Below, piece by piece: positions 13,101-25,050 of a stretch of 64,000 nucleotides of DNA (its first letter is position 1; each line of letters begins with the position of its first letter). Origin of the DNA: Pseudoscleropodium purum (Eukaryota; Streptophyta; Bryopsida; Hypnales; Brachytheciaceae); contig OZ017795.1 in NCBI GenBank assembly GCA_963969395.1, positions 27,323,063 to 27,387,062 of the forward strand, written 5' to 3'. The notes beneath the pieces are model-generated. The model was not told where the DNA came from, did not search any database, and worked only from the letters and a program-made list of their open reading frames with translations. Both the position numbers and the translations under genes were made by a program.

Positions 13101-14289
13101 CCATTTTTTTAGTATACTGCAATAAAAAAGAAGCCATTGAACTAAGTATATGGTTTATTTCATTATTATAGTTTGTTTGTTTTTCATTTTTAATGAAATG
13201 CCGTAGTAGTGATACCAAATGTTATAGTGGTGCTCCAAATTTCAATATTCATCTTCATATTGGATAGAAAATACCATATTAGCACATAGCACATATTTAT
13301 AATTCTATTTTCATCCACATTCTAGTGATTTCATTAAAGATTTTTTTTAATTTGAAGTTTTTTAGCAATTTTCTAGCCTTTTATTACTATATTGCTCCAA
13401 GGATTTGGTACAAAGTCCATTATTTTTGTACAAATTGAAGACAAATTGCCTAAAAAAAATCCCTAATTTTTCACACAACGTAGTATGATAAGCTTCTTGT
13501 CACTATATTAACTCCTTTAGGATGTTCAATACAACTCAAGAAGCTTGTATTTGGCTACTCTTGTTGAAGTTTTTTACACACATCATTATTTAACCTCTTT
13601 CTTGAGGATTTTATGAGATGAGATTTTTACAACAAAACATGGCAATTATTGAATAGCGGAACAATTTTATAATCATTTTTTGGGTAATTCCAAGTTCTTT
13701 GAAAGTTCTTGGTATATTGTGCAATTGGTTATTTTTGGTAAATATATTATTTGGTCACATTCTAACATTCAGCAAGGCTTGCAAGTCAAATTATTTATTT
13801 ATTTTTCTTTCCATGTTTTTTTTAGAAGGGTTTAGCATAGTTGAATTTGACATGAGCTATTTCATGAAGTATTGGTTATAATTCTTGAAGACCAAACATA
13901 CATGGCCCCCTCAAAAAAATAGGATTTTAGAAAGAATTGTTGGCAATATAGTGACCATTCTTCAAACTGATATGGTAGACCTTGCTTACCTTCCTAAAAA
14001 GTTAGAACTTCCTAATTAATATGCAACCTTACACCCACATAGTAGGTCAAACTAACAAAACAATTACACAAATTGGATAAAAAAGAACTTGGCAACCAAG
14101 CAAAAAGCTAGGATAGTAGAATGAGTATGTAGCCTCATTGCCTAACATTGCCTTAATTGTTAAATTGCCCAAAGAGACATGCATTGCTACATTATAGAAG
14201 CCCTTGTAGTACAAAGAACTTTGTAGTTTTGTAAGTAGGTTTTCCCATTAAAGCTCATTGATGGACCTAACTCATAATAAAAAATAAAA
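10196..14289. other. AT-rich gene-free stretch
   Basis: About 4 kb without a supported gene. The largest frame (10791-11228, 145 codons) lacks any recognisable domain, and its composition matches the surroundings. No clear repeat copies were matched by eye, though the texture is that of old repeats. Confidence 0.5.
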
Positions 14290-14640
14290 ATTTGGGAATC
14301 TACTTGTTATAAAAATATAAAAAGAATATAGACCTTACTTATTACAAAAAAATTAAAGATTTCAAAACCTAGCTTTGATATGAAAAAAATCTAAAACCTA
14401 GGTTGTTACAAAAATACAAAATGAATCCTTACATTGCCTTCTTCAATAAATAAATAAATTTAGGACCTAGGTTGTACAAAATAAATAAATAAAATCTTGC
14501 TTGTTACAAAAATGCAAAACAAATCCTTACATTGCCTTCTTCAATAAATAAATTTAGGACCTAGGTTGTACAAAATAAATAAAATCTTCCTTGTTACAAA
14601 AATGCAAAACGAATCGAAGGCACTACCTTGTTCTAAAAAA
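14290..14640 (+). repeat. Tandem repeat, 90-98 bp period
   Basis: The block 'aatccttacattgccttctt' plus 'caataaataaatttaggacc' and 'taggttgtacaaaataaata' occurs at 14424 and again at 14522, with a third partial copy near 14612. A more diverged unit lies upstream (14290-14400). Period is 98 then 90 bp. Confidence 0.8.
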
Positions 14641-15018
14641 ATTAAATCCTATATACTAATTGACATTTAATGTTATGGTTCAAATTTTTTTCTCAATGGC
14701 ATGGTTGATTCTATTTCTAGTGGAAACAATGATGCCCTTCAAAAAGAAATGCAAAGTATAGCATGAAAAAAAATCCAATTGTGAGATGTAATATAGAGAT
14801 GTTTTTTTATAATCAAATCCATTGTCCCTCATGAATCCTCAAAAGGTATGGGACAATTTGAAGATAAGAGCTTGACTACTCATTGTTGAGACAAAAGAAT
14901 TGTGTTCAATGTACAACTTCAAACCTCATTTTGGCATAGTAGAATAACTTTGACCAAAAAAAGTTGGAAAATAAACCTAACTTTCAATTCAAAAAATCCA
15001 TTTGTTATTTTGATCCTT

Positions 15019-15950
15019 TAACCCCTAAAATTCCATGACTATGTATTCACCAAAAACGCTCAAAAACTGACATTTCTAGTACAACTACTAAATTTTTGGA
15101 AAAAAATAATTTTCGACACATGTAACTATAGGATCTTGTAGTATGATGACTTGAAAACATGTAGTAAAAATTTCAGAAAATTTCACTGTGTGGATCATAA
15201 GATATAAGCATTCAAATTCACCAAGACCATTTTTTCAACCCTACAAAAAACCGGGCAGCTGCACTTCACAAGCTCACTTTTCTATGAAAAAATGACCGAA
15301 ATGGTGGTGATTTTTTGGATTCTTTTTCCTAGACAAGTTGGACAGATGCTTGAAAATTTTCAGATCATTTGGAATAGTATAACATATTAAAAAAATAGTA
15401 AATAAGTAGTAGTAGAGAATGATTCAAAATACTAAATTATTAAGAATATAAATATGGAATTGAAAAATGTCAATCCCAATGGTTGAAATGTTTTAATAAA
15501 AAATTTACATCCTAGGATTTTATTTTATTTTCAAAAATATTGAAAATTGAGTACAATAAAGGATTTCAAAGTTTATTTTAGAGTAGGGAGTCCATAACTA
15601 CCCGCAAACAAAAAATCCTCATAACTTTTGACTTGTTGATCAAAATGGAATGATTCAAAGCTTTCCTTGTATATATAAGTCTAGAAAACCAATTTCAAAT
15701 TTCAGTTTCTAAAAAAAATGTTTTTTTTCAAATCTGCCCAAACTGCCCAGTTATGAAAAAAAAGAACATATTAGGCTATAACTTTTGATCCTATTTCCAA
15801 ATGTCATGAAGTTTGTTTCATATGAAAAATATTCCTTGTCCACACCTTCTATTTAAATTTTAACCTTAAATATGCAAATTTTTGGTCACAATGGCTTGCC
15901 CAAAATTTCTATACAACCAAAAAATGCAATCCAATCCTTTGGAGGGTAAC
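15019..15950 (+). repeat. Repeat family B, copy 2
   Basis: Direct repeat of 22950-23861 and inverted repeat of 8970-10195. It begins with TAACCCCTAA (15019-15028). Shared blocks include 'gatcttgtagtatgatgac', 'gggcagctgcacttcac', 'agagaatgattcaaaatact', 'caatcccaatggttgaaat' and 'ggaatgattcaaagctttcc'. The right end is degraded ('cctttggagggtaacc'). Confidence 0.75.
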
Positions 15951-17400
15951 CAAAATTTATGGTCAAAATTTGGAGAATATATTTGAAAATGTCCAAAAAA
16001 ATGTTCCTATCAACGCTCATTGAATTTTGTCCAAAACTTTTGATTGGAGGTTCAAAATCTCAAACAAGTTTTGGGAGATAAAAGTTAGCTTAGTTTCTCA
16101 ACTTTTCTTGGTTCAAAGTTTCTAAAAGGAGATATTCTACTATGCTAAAATGAGTTTTGAAGTTCTATGTTGAATATGATTTCTATTTTTTGACTTAACT
16201 AGGTATGAGCATTTTAGCTCGTTTTGATATTCTCACAAAAAGTGACTTTTGAATGTATTTAAAGTGGTTGTCAAGTATATTTTAATTTTTTTGATTTCAA
16301 TACCAAATTTTTCAAAAAATGATATTTTGAAGTACTAAAGTACATTTGAGACTCAAATTAAATATTTGGCACCAAAGTGCTAAATTTGCTATCCAAGTAT
16401 AGTATCCTATTTCACATTTAGTGTCGTAGTTTGAATTTCTCATATGCTCCTATAGTACTAAAGGCTTTGTTTTTTACTAATTGTAGATTTTCATCCTAAA
16501 TTCCCAAAGTTTCTATCACCAACTAATAGAAAAATCCCTATTTAGTAGTTGTGGTTAAATTTGGAATATTGATACTTTTGAAATTGTAAATTCATGCACA
16601 TTGTTTATTAATTCTATTTAATAAAAGGTAAACTAATGTAGTGGTATGCAACATCCTCCCAAAGTATTGATGGTTTTCAATTGAATGAATTAGGTATGTG
16701 AATTAAAAGTGGGTATGTAATTTGATATGAGACCATGAAATTTCTTCCCTTTTGAGTTTCCATTATTAGATTAAAAGTTACTTTTATGTTGAAATAAACC
16801 ACCAAATTTTGCAAATTTTTATGGACATTTTTGACTTCTAAAATTTACTTCAATAGAGCACCAATAATTGATATCAAAGAGTCACCTACTAATAACAATG
16901 ACAACAAAAACACTCTTTAAAATGAAATGTCAAATTAGGTATAAGAGGATTTTCAGTAACTTTGGAGGACTGTGAGTTCCTAGGGTTGCCAACATCAAGG
17001 GAACAACCTCGTAGTTGTTGCTTGACATGGCATGGCAACTGCTACGTCACCAATTTTTCTTTTTCTTTTTTTCCATTCTGCTTTCTTTTAAATTAAGAAA
17101 AACAAAATGACAGTGGGAACATCGAGAATAGGGGCACGGGAACAAGCATGAAACAACCCTCTTGACCTTCTAGAAATCCTCTAATGAGAGTGTTTTTTTA
17201 GTTTCAAGGGTAGGATGTTTGTTTGTGTTCTTGCCAACAATGTTGTAGTTCATAACATTTGAAGTAGAGGGGATTTTTAGAGCTAAAATCCTAATATACA
17301 ATTAATCGTAGGGCAATTTTGGCCAGACATATCTAAAGGGGCTATGTTCTTGTTGCCCTCCTAAACCATGACTACTCCTATACATGTTCACAAAGGAACT
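15951..17400. other. AT-rich gene-free stretch
   Basis: No gene is supported. A slightly more GC-rich patch at 16960-17170 ('ttgacatggcatggcaactg', 'gctacgtcacc') faintly resembles 9520-9600 but I cannot prove it is a copy. Confidence 0.5.
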
Positions 17401-17720
17401 CCATGAGGTAAAAGGTCCATAAAGCACTTAGTCTCTAAAATCACCCACCTCTTGAAATGTACACTATTTATACATGTTTCTTTTTCATTGTATCAACAAT
17501 GTACAAATAGTGTACATTTTAAGAGGTGGGTAATTTCAAAGCCCACTACATTAGAACTTCAAAAATTCATAACTAATTCTAGAAAGCTCCAGAAATTATG
17601 AAACAACTTGGACTAGATGCCAGTTTCACCTGTCTTTCAAGGATAATTTACTGAAAGATATTTCAAGAAGTTTTACCTCCCCGAAAACAGTTACAGCTCT
17701 TAAATGGGCGAGTTATGGAC
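17401..17720 (+). repeat. Dispersed repeat family D, copy 1 (holds a foldback)
   Basis: The 'ttcataactaattc' to 'ttagatgcca(a/g)tttcac' block at 17550-17680 matches 33285-33410 in the same orientation, and the flank 'ggtccataaagca' matches 'ggtctataaagca' at 33180. This copy contains a near-perfect inverted repeat at 17437-17536 that the other copy lacks. Confidence 0.6.
17437..17536. repeat. Foldback inverted repeat, about 36-bp arms
   Basis: The left arm (17437-17473: ...cacccacctcttgaaatgta, then cactatttatac) pairs with the right arm (17501-17536: gtacaaatagtgtacatttt, then aagaggtgggtaattt) with only about three mismatches, leaving a loop of 27 nt. This is a typical miniature foldback insertion, or a long RNA hairpin if transcribed. 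Confidence 0.8.
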
Positions 17721-19489
17721 TGCTTACCTTAGTTGTTGTGCAAGCCCAGTGTAATATTGTGACAACTGAACCCGCCTACTATACTAAACCAAACCGAACC
17801 AAAAAAACAGGGCTTGACATTGGGTTCAGTAATTTTGCTAGAAGTTACCATTCCAAACCCAAGGACACTCCAATGGACTTTTTAGTTTGTATGTATTCAT
17901 TAAATTTTGAGCTGACACAATGGCCACAGCCAGCTCCAATCTCCAAGGAGGCTTCCATATCTTCCAACATGGAAAAGATAAATTTCAACTTGCCTGCTCC
18001 GTAGAAGACTCAACTCTTGACTCAAATTCTTGGAATATGTGATCCTTCATTCACTGGCAACTAACTGAAGCGAATATTTCGTATAACTTCATGTCTTTGA
18101 TGTTTAGCATTTAAATTCTTTCATCCATCTGACTGAGCAGGTCACTGAGAGCTTTAAAACCTCGACTCTGGATTTCCCAATAAATAGGGCGGAGAGTATA
18201 TTATGTCCGTCATCAGGACCCAGTTATGAAGACCAATGACCGTCACTTTTCAAAATGAAAATGATATAACACCCGTAACTTATTTTTTCCCCTTTCAAAA
18301 AAAATAACTTTTCCCTTTTCAAAGCAGAACTCCAGTGTGTGGCTGGCGTTATGTACTTTGTTCCTCTGGCAATGAAATTTCGTTTCAGTTTATTTGTCTC
18401 AAGAACAAAAGAAACAAAAAAACAAAGAAAACAAAAATAAAAAACAAACAGAACTCCACTGCTAACTGAAAGGCAAAAAATACAAGCCAAAAAGTAACTT
18501 ATCATAACTCAACTTCGTTTTTTCTTCACCAGTGCCTGATCAGGCAGTTCTCGATCATGGAAGTAAGTTAATCAATGTAAGTTCTTTTGCTGCTTGCAAT
18601 GAAATTCTGTTTCCGTGTTGTTTTTTAAGAGAAAAGAAAAACGAAGTAAGTTAATTTATATTAATGAAACCTGCTGACTGACCCTTCCTCCTCCTCTTCT
18701 TCTTCTTCTTCTGAGGTGAGGTAAGATATCTTGTGCCTGAAAATGTTTGACATAAACTAACTTAATGAGATCTGCAGATTCTTAAGAAGACTCCTCAACT
18801 TATGACCCATCTCAGTTCGACCGTCAACAATCGACTCCTCATTAATTTCGCAGCCCAGAATCACAAGCGTACCGATGGTACACTTGTTGGTGAGCTACTT
18901 CGCGAATTAATAGCTAGTAACTTAACTCGAAACCTCTTAATGACAGTCGAAAGTAAAGTTTCAGTTCCACTCATAATGAACACTCCGTCAATCCAGTGAA
19001 TCATAGTAAGTTGTGGTAAGTTAACTTCAGTTCCAGCTGCCTGACTGCTTCGACAGTCCGTGCGTGAGTGCTATGCTATCAATGGAGTATGCAACCGTCA
19101 TTTTGCAGTAAGTTAAGTTAAAAGCATGAAATGAAATTGACGTGTTGGCCGGCAGTTGAAGACCCGCCGACGGATTTTATGTTTACGCATCATCATATTA
19201 TGATTACCTTAAGATACCAAATGTGCGAGCAGTTGGAAGCTCCCTTTCTGGCAGTTGCTGCAGAACATGGTCAGAACACTTGATACTTTACTGTCCAGTA
19301 CTGTCCAGTCCAGTCTACCAGTGTTGGACTTGGTGGTCTGGTATCAGACGACGTGAAGCTGTAACTCATACACACAATTTAGAGTGGATAACCTACCTCA
19401 AATGGAAATGGGAAATGGACATGGCAAGGCAAGTCATGGATAACAAACAAGTCCAACACGTCTTGCACTCACCTCAGCTTAATTCTCAA
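17721..19489. other. Gene-free stretch with recurring GTAAGTTAA motif
   Basis: Base composition here is more balanced than in the flanking DNA, but no open frame is convincing (17738-18004 has no domain). GTAAGTTAA or a near variant occurs at about 18551, 18647, 19014 and 19105. A TCC/TCT run lies at 18685-18712. It may be an old gene or element remnant; nothing firm can be said. Confidence 0.4.
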
Positions 19490-19865
19490 GGGCCACTTTC
19501 ATATTATGGTCAAAGGTCAAGAGGATGCATGTGGGGTTTCCACCAATCATATTTCAAGAAACCAAGAGTTTGGCCTCTTGATTTATCACACTGCAAGCAG
19601 TACAATCCCAAGGCTGGTATTGTTTGAATTGCCTACATGGGAATCTACATGGGAAGGAAAGTGTTCACAAAGTGACGGATTGTGAAAAGAAGTTTGGGCA
19701 ACCAAACTATGAAGACCCAAACTATGGTTGAGAATTGACGTTGAATTTGCCTTTCTTTTTGGAATTTGATCAAAATTTGGCCACTCAATCCCCATGGCCT
19801 CTCGACTTGGATGGACATAGTGTGAAGTGGCCCTTACTTCTTCGGTTTGGATACAAATAGTTTAT
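19490..19865 (+). repeat. Dispersed repeat family E, copy 1
   Basis: Matches 60630-60975 in the same orientation: 'aaaggtcaagag', 'agtttggcctct', 'cctacatgg', and a strong end block 'cctctcgacttgg...gtgtgaag(t/c)g(g/c)ccc'. The 134-codon open frame at 19223-19627 runs into this repeat and is not a gene. Confidence 0.6.
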
Positions 19866-22800
19866 GAAAAAATTTAGAAATTAATAGTGGCTTTTGCCAT
19901 TGTAGAGTTTTTATTGGTGAAGACTAACAAGAAAAAAAGGAGGGAAGGAAATAACAAAATAGAAAATGGTATAAGTAAGTAAAAGCTTTGCTATTCTAAG
20001 GAGTTGCAAAATTGAAAACTAACACTAATAAAAAAATGAAAAATAAATATAATATAACATCCTTAATTGGAGCTCCATCGTGGATTAGTTTTTGACAAAC
20101 GAAAATGTTGGAACATACAAAAAAAAAATCATTTACATACACTTTTCATAAAAACCTTGAAAAATGCACACTAGGGGGGCAAGCCACTATTTTACACTAG
20201 AGGGATTAGTAAAAGACCCAATATTCAAGAAACACAAAAAAAATTCAACTATAAGTCACAAAATTGTAAATATCAAGAAACAACTACGAAACATTCTTTT
20301 TTGGTAGGAATTGCTAAGCTTGGTGGGCCTTATGTCCCCTAAACCTTTTACAAGTTTCTAATAATGTTGACATGTATATAAACACTTGGCCCAAAGATTT
20401 AAGCTTTTTGAATCAAATTGGCCTAAAACAACTATAATGAAAAAACAACGAGGTTTCAAAACAAAAATAGGGTGTTTGGAAAGAAGGAAAATATGCCTTT
20501 TATACAATTCCAAAGGCCTTGCTTCCTTTTTTTAATCCTAATATTTTTTAAGTTGTAAATCTAAATTACCTCCAAACCAAACAAAGTCACATCTATTTTG
20601 ATTGACTATTCTAACTTTAAGAGAAGAGCTCCAAATCACAAGCCAATTTTGCCATTGGCTTAAGAGGGACCAAGTTCACTTATAAGACCTATGCAAAGTT
20701 TGTGGATGTTCCAATCCACAACTTATAAAATCTTGGAGTAAAGAGTTTGTTTTCTATGAGGATTTTGACTTGCCTAATTGTCCCAAAGAGTTGTTGGAAT
20801 ATTAAAAGACCCTACTTAGCAATCATTTGGATGTTAGATGATTCCAAAATGTTGATCAACAACTAAATTCTATTTAAAAACTAGTCATATCTATTAAAGT
20901 TGTCCATTCCAATCCTTGCCGCTATTAAAACTCCATGAATTTTGTCTAGGAGAATTATCATTGTTCAAAACTTTTATTTTATTTTATTTTGGATTTTAAA
21001 GAAATTTTAGGTATTCTCTAGAATTTTACAACAATTAGTTGTAGAGGTTGACCTTCAAAAAGATTATTGGCCTATACAATCTAATGATTCTTGAAACTTT
21101 CACATGTAGCTTCCAAGGTATTCTATATACAGAATTCCAAGCTCATTTTTTTTACTTTGCACTTTTAAACAAATATGTACTTTAGCAGTTAGTTTGATTT
21201 GTTAAGTTGTGGACATGGTGAAAATATGAGCCATAGTGACAATTCTTGGGCTCACATGACATATGACACAATCCAACTTACAATGACAAACAAACTTAAT
21301 TATAGATTTAAAACTTCATTCAAACAATTGTATCATAAGCATCAATAAGCAAAGTCCACAAGTAAATAAGCAAAAGTTGTAGTGTGCAACATATAGCACA
21401 TTACTATAGGAATTTGAATTAAAAAATAGTTGTGATTTGAAAGAAAAAATTAATTTCAAAGTTAGCCATGTCTAAAACCTAGTTTTGTGCATTATAATTT
21501 GGAACTATTTTATACTTTGTCAATTTTTTCTTAGAACTCCAAAAATATCTTTTGTACTTTGGGGGTGTTCAAGCTTGGTGTACATCATTTTAGATTGTTG
21601 TATACAAAAATCAAAGGAAGTTGACATTTATAGAATTAGAAATATTCAAACTAACTTTCATAAAATTGATAGTTTCTTGATGTTACTAACAAAGATAAGT
21701 TGCTTGATTAGTTGAATCAGTTATGTGCGTCATAAACTCTAACCTTTGTACAAAAACACTAAAACCTATAAATGCATCACATAACTCTAAAATATAAGTT
21801 GATCGCATTATCCTTCATTTTTTGTATACAACAATACTTTGTTTTGTTTTGAAGAGTACAATACTTTGTTTTGTTTTGTACCTAAACAAAACAAAGTATT
21901 GTACTGCAATGTGGATTTCAGTTGTACTCTTCAAAGTCTGTCTGTTCATTGAATGCTGGTTTTGGATAGGATCGGTTGTACAGATACAGTATATGTCATA
22001 TAAGTCAATTAAAAGACATTAACCCCTAAACGTCCGGATCCATTTCCAAATTTGACAATTTGGGAAAAAATGTTATAATGTTATAAAGGATTATTTGGAA
22101 GAATATTTTGGAATTGATGTACAAATGGAAGTTGTAGATTTTGAATTGTAGATTCTATCCATATGGTTAGATTCACTAGTGCTATCACCAATATTTCTCT
22201 ATAAATTTTGAAAGTGGAATTTCAAAATTCCTTCTAAATTCAATGACATGCAAACTATTATCATTTTTTGAGTAATACTTGTTGAAACAGATTTGAAATG
22301 AGGTTATCTTGATTTGGTGATCTTTTTAAATTTTTGTGTTCATTATATGTAAGACTTTATTTTTGCTAATTTAGTTTTTGTATTAGGGCTAGAAAATTTC
22401 GTATCAAAGCTAATTCTAGTAAAAAATACTTTAAATCACTGCTCAATATTCTGAATGAAATGCTGAAATGAAAAACAACCAGTGGAGCTTGACATCATTC
22501 ATCCATAAAGTCTAAAAAGGATGTAGAAAAGCTTTCTATTCATTATTTTGGTCCTGACTTTTTTGGAAACAGGACCGCATTCTTCTTGTTATATTGGCAA
22601 TTTTATAACTTCACAAATTTTTTTTAATAAATGGCCAATGAAAGAAAAAATACTATTTGACTACTTGACATACTTCTACATTTGTAATTTTAGAAAAATT
22701 AGTATTTTAGTAACACCAAATCCAACCATTAGATAAGACAAGAACTTAATAGAGTATCACCAAAAATTAGGATGACTTTCATCCAAGTAGGAATGAGACA

Positions 22801-22949
22801 GAAACAAGAACTTCAACCTATTCATTGTCCAAAAAATGGACATCGGAGCTCTCCAAGGTTAAAGCTTTATTTATTTTTTGAAATTCAATAGCATCTTACA
22901 GTATAGTGTGATTCCATTTGAATGTTGTACTCACTCTCAGTCAAGGATG
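19866..22949. other. AT-rich gene-free stretch
   Basis: No gene is supported. The stretch holds a perfect inverted repeat near 21.87 kb and an isolated TAACCCCTAA element-end motif at 22020-22029. Confidence 0.5.
21831..21905. repeat. Perfect 22-bp palindrome plus direct copy
   Basis: AGTACAATACTTTGTTTTGT(TT) at 21855-21876 is followed by a 7-nt loop and its exact reverse complement at 21884-21905. A further direct copy of 'caatactttgttttgttttg' precedes it at 21834, so three related arms sit within 75 bp. Confidence 0.9.
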
Positions 22950-23861
22950 TAAGGTTTTTGACTATAGTTTCATCCAAAACACTCCAAAACAATTGTTTTT
23001 AGTGCGAGTATCAAATTTTGTTTTTAAAAACAAAATTGAACACATATAATTGTAGGATCTTCTAGTACATTGGTTTGAGAAGATGTAGAAAAAATTTGAG
23101 AAATTTTCACCAAGTAAATTGCAAGATATTATCGTTTGAATTGATAAAAAAACATTTTTTGGCCTTGTGAAAATCTAGGCAGCTGCACTTCAAAAGGTCA
23201 CATTTGCATGAAAAAATTTCCAAAATGGTTGTGCATCTTTGGATTCTTTTTTCAAGGTGAGTTGACTACATGCTTGAAAATTTTCAAATCATTTGGAATT
23301 GTACAACATATAGAAAAAGTATAGTAAATAGAAAAAAGTAGAGAATGATTCAAAATACTAAATTGTTAAGAATTTTATTATAGAATTGAAAAAAAGTCAA
23401 TCCCAATAGTTACAATGTTTTAATAAAGAATCTTCATCCTACTATTTATTTATTTTAAAAAAAATATTAAAAATTAAGTTAAGTAAAGGACTTCAAAATT
23501 TGTTTTAAAGTGGAGAATCCACAATTGCTCACAAACTAAAATTTCTCAAAATTTTCTCATTAATCCAAATGGAATGATTCAAAGCTTTCCATATATATAA
23601 ACAATTTCGAATTTTTATTTCTCAAAAAAGTGATTTTTTAGAATTTTTTAGAGTTGCCTACCGTAGCATGAATACTACATATCATGCAATAACTTTTTGA
23701 CCATGTAGTAAAAAGTTATGAAAATTGTTGGGCCTTAACGCTACTCCTTGACCACATGTTATGTGAAAATTTCAAAGAAAAAAAATGAAAATTCCATTCA
23801 TAGTGAGCTGCCCAAAATATCTATAATTCCAGAAAACAGTGTTTAGGACTTTAGGGGTTAA
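22950..23861 (+). repeat. Repeat family B, copy 3
   Basis: Direct repeat of 15019-15950, about 910 bp. It ends with GGACTTTAGGGGTTA, the reverse complement of the TAACCCCTAA(AG) end. Internal blocks shared with copy 2 include 'gcagctgcacttca', 'gagaatgattcaaaatacta', 'gtcaatcccaatagtt' and 'aatggaatgattcaaagct'. No transposase is encoded. Confidence 0.75.
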
Positions 23862-25050
23862 GCTTAACTCAGTTTGTTTTTTTGTTGTGTTTTTTTGAAC
23901 CCAGAGTTTATTCCAACAAGAGACCAAGCTTAATTAGTTTTCTAGATTGCAAGGATGTCAGTTCCATTTTTAAGAAAATCTGAACTGATTAGTATCAAAT
24001 CAAGTTACTACACAAACAAAGAAATTATAGGCAGTTGTTTTCAAGTATATGTATCCACAATTTAATTCCAGGTTTACTTTTACTGTCAGTTCTGAGCATG
24101 AGTGGCGAGATGCAATCTTTAATTTGGAGAAGGCAGTCCACTCAGTGTGCTAGTTTTAGACATGCCATTCTTTTCTTTTTTCTTAAAGAATGGTGTGAAT
24201 TAAAAGGATAGACATGCCATTCTAATTATGAAATTAGGATACTATGAAACGGTTTTGTTCATTTGGAATTGCTGGCGGAGTAAATTTTCCTCTCAGAAAT
24301 TCAAAAGTTGTAATTCCTGTGTGTCACTGTTTCTGGACTTGCCTTAGTAAGTAATGTGGCAATTGCTGCAGTCAGTAATGGGGGTCACCCCCCAAGTAAC
24401 TGCAATGCCTCAAATCACCCCCTCAAGCGGGGATTTGGCATATTTCAAAAGTTGCTTGAAGTTCTTATACTAAAGAAACAAGAGTGAAACAGCTACTCAC
24501 AAAACTTCAACTCCAGTTTATTCTTTTCGCAATGAAACAAGTTCGGATTACGTAGTCCTAAAGAGGACTTGAAGGCATTAGTTAGTTCTAAACGTCACGT
24601 GCACACTACACAACGAGTGCAGATATAAAGTGCAATTCTCGGTGACTTCAAAACTCGTGTCCAATACCAATATCTAGGAGGCAGCTAGTGTCCCATATTG
24701 AATACCTGGTATTCAGTGCCTCATGGTTAGTATTTGATGGAGCTGCTAATCATAGTTAGGGTTTTTTTTAGGGGGAAATTCGGTCACCCTATTAGTCAGC
24801 ACTAAGATGATAACATCCTAAGCCTTCAAGGTCAATGCAGAATTAACAGAACTACCTCTTGGATTCTGCATCTGCACGGAAAAAACCACGAGAGCTCTGG
24901 ATAATAATAAGCTAGAGAAACGAGGAATTTGATAGTATGGTACACATGCTAAAATTCTGAATGGCAGGCAGAAATTTTGAGCTCGGAATTCTTAATTTCT
25001 CACCCAATCGTTAGCTCCTTTTCTAGATAAACGTAGATGCCAATCTTGCT
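23862..25050. other. 3' flank of the BCD1-like gene
   Basis: No gene is supported. The part next to 25050 probably includes the 3' untranslated region of the minus-strand BCD1-like gene. A short C/G palindrome (gggggtcacccccc) lies near 24380. Confidence 0.45.
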
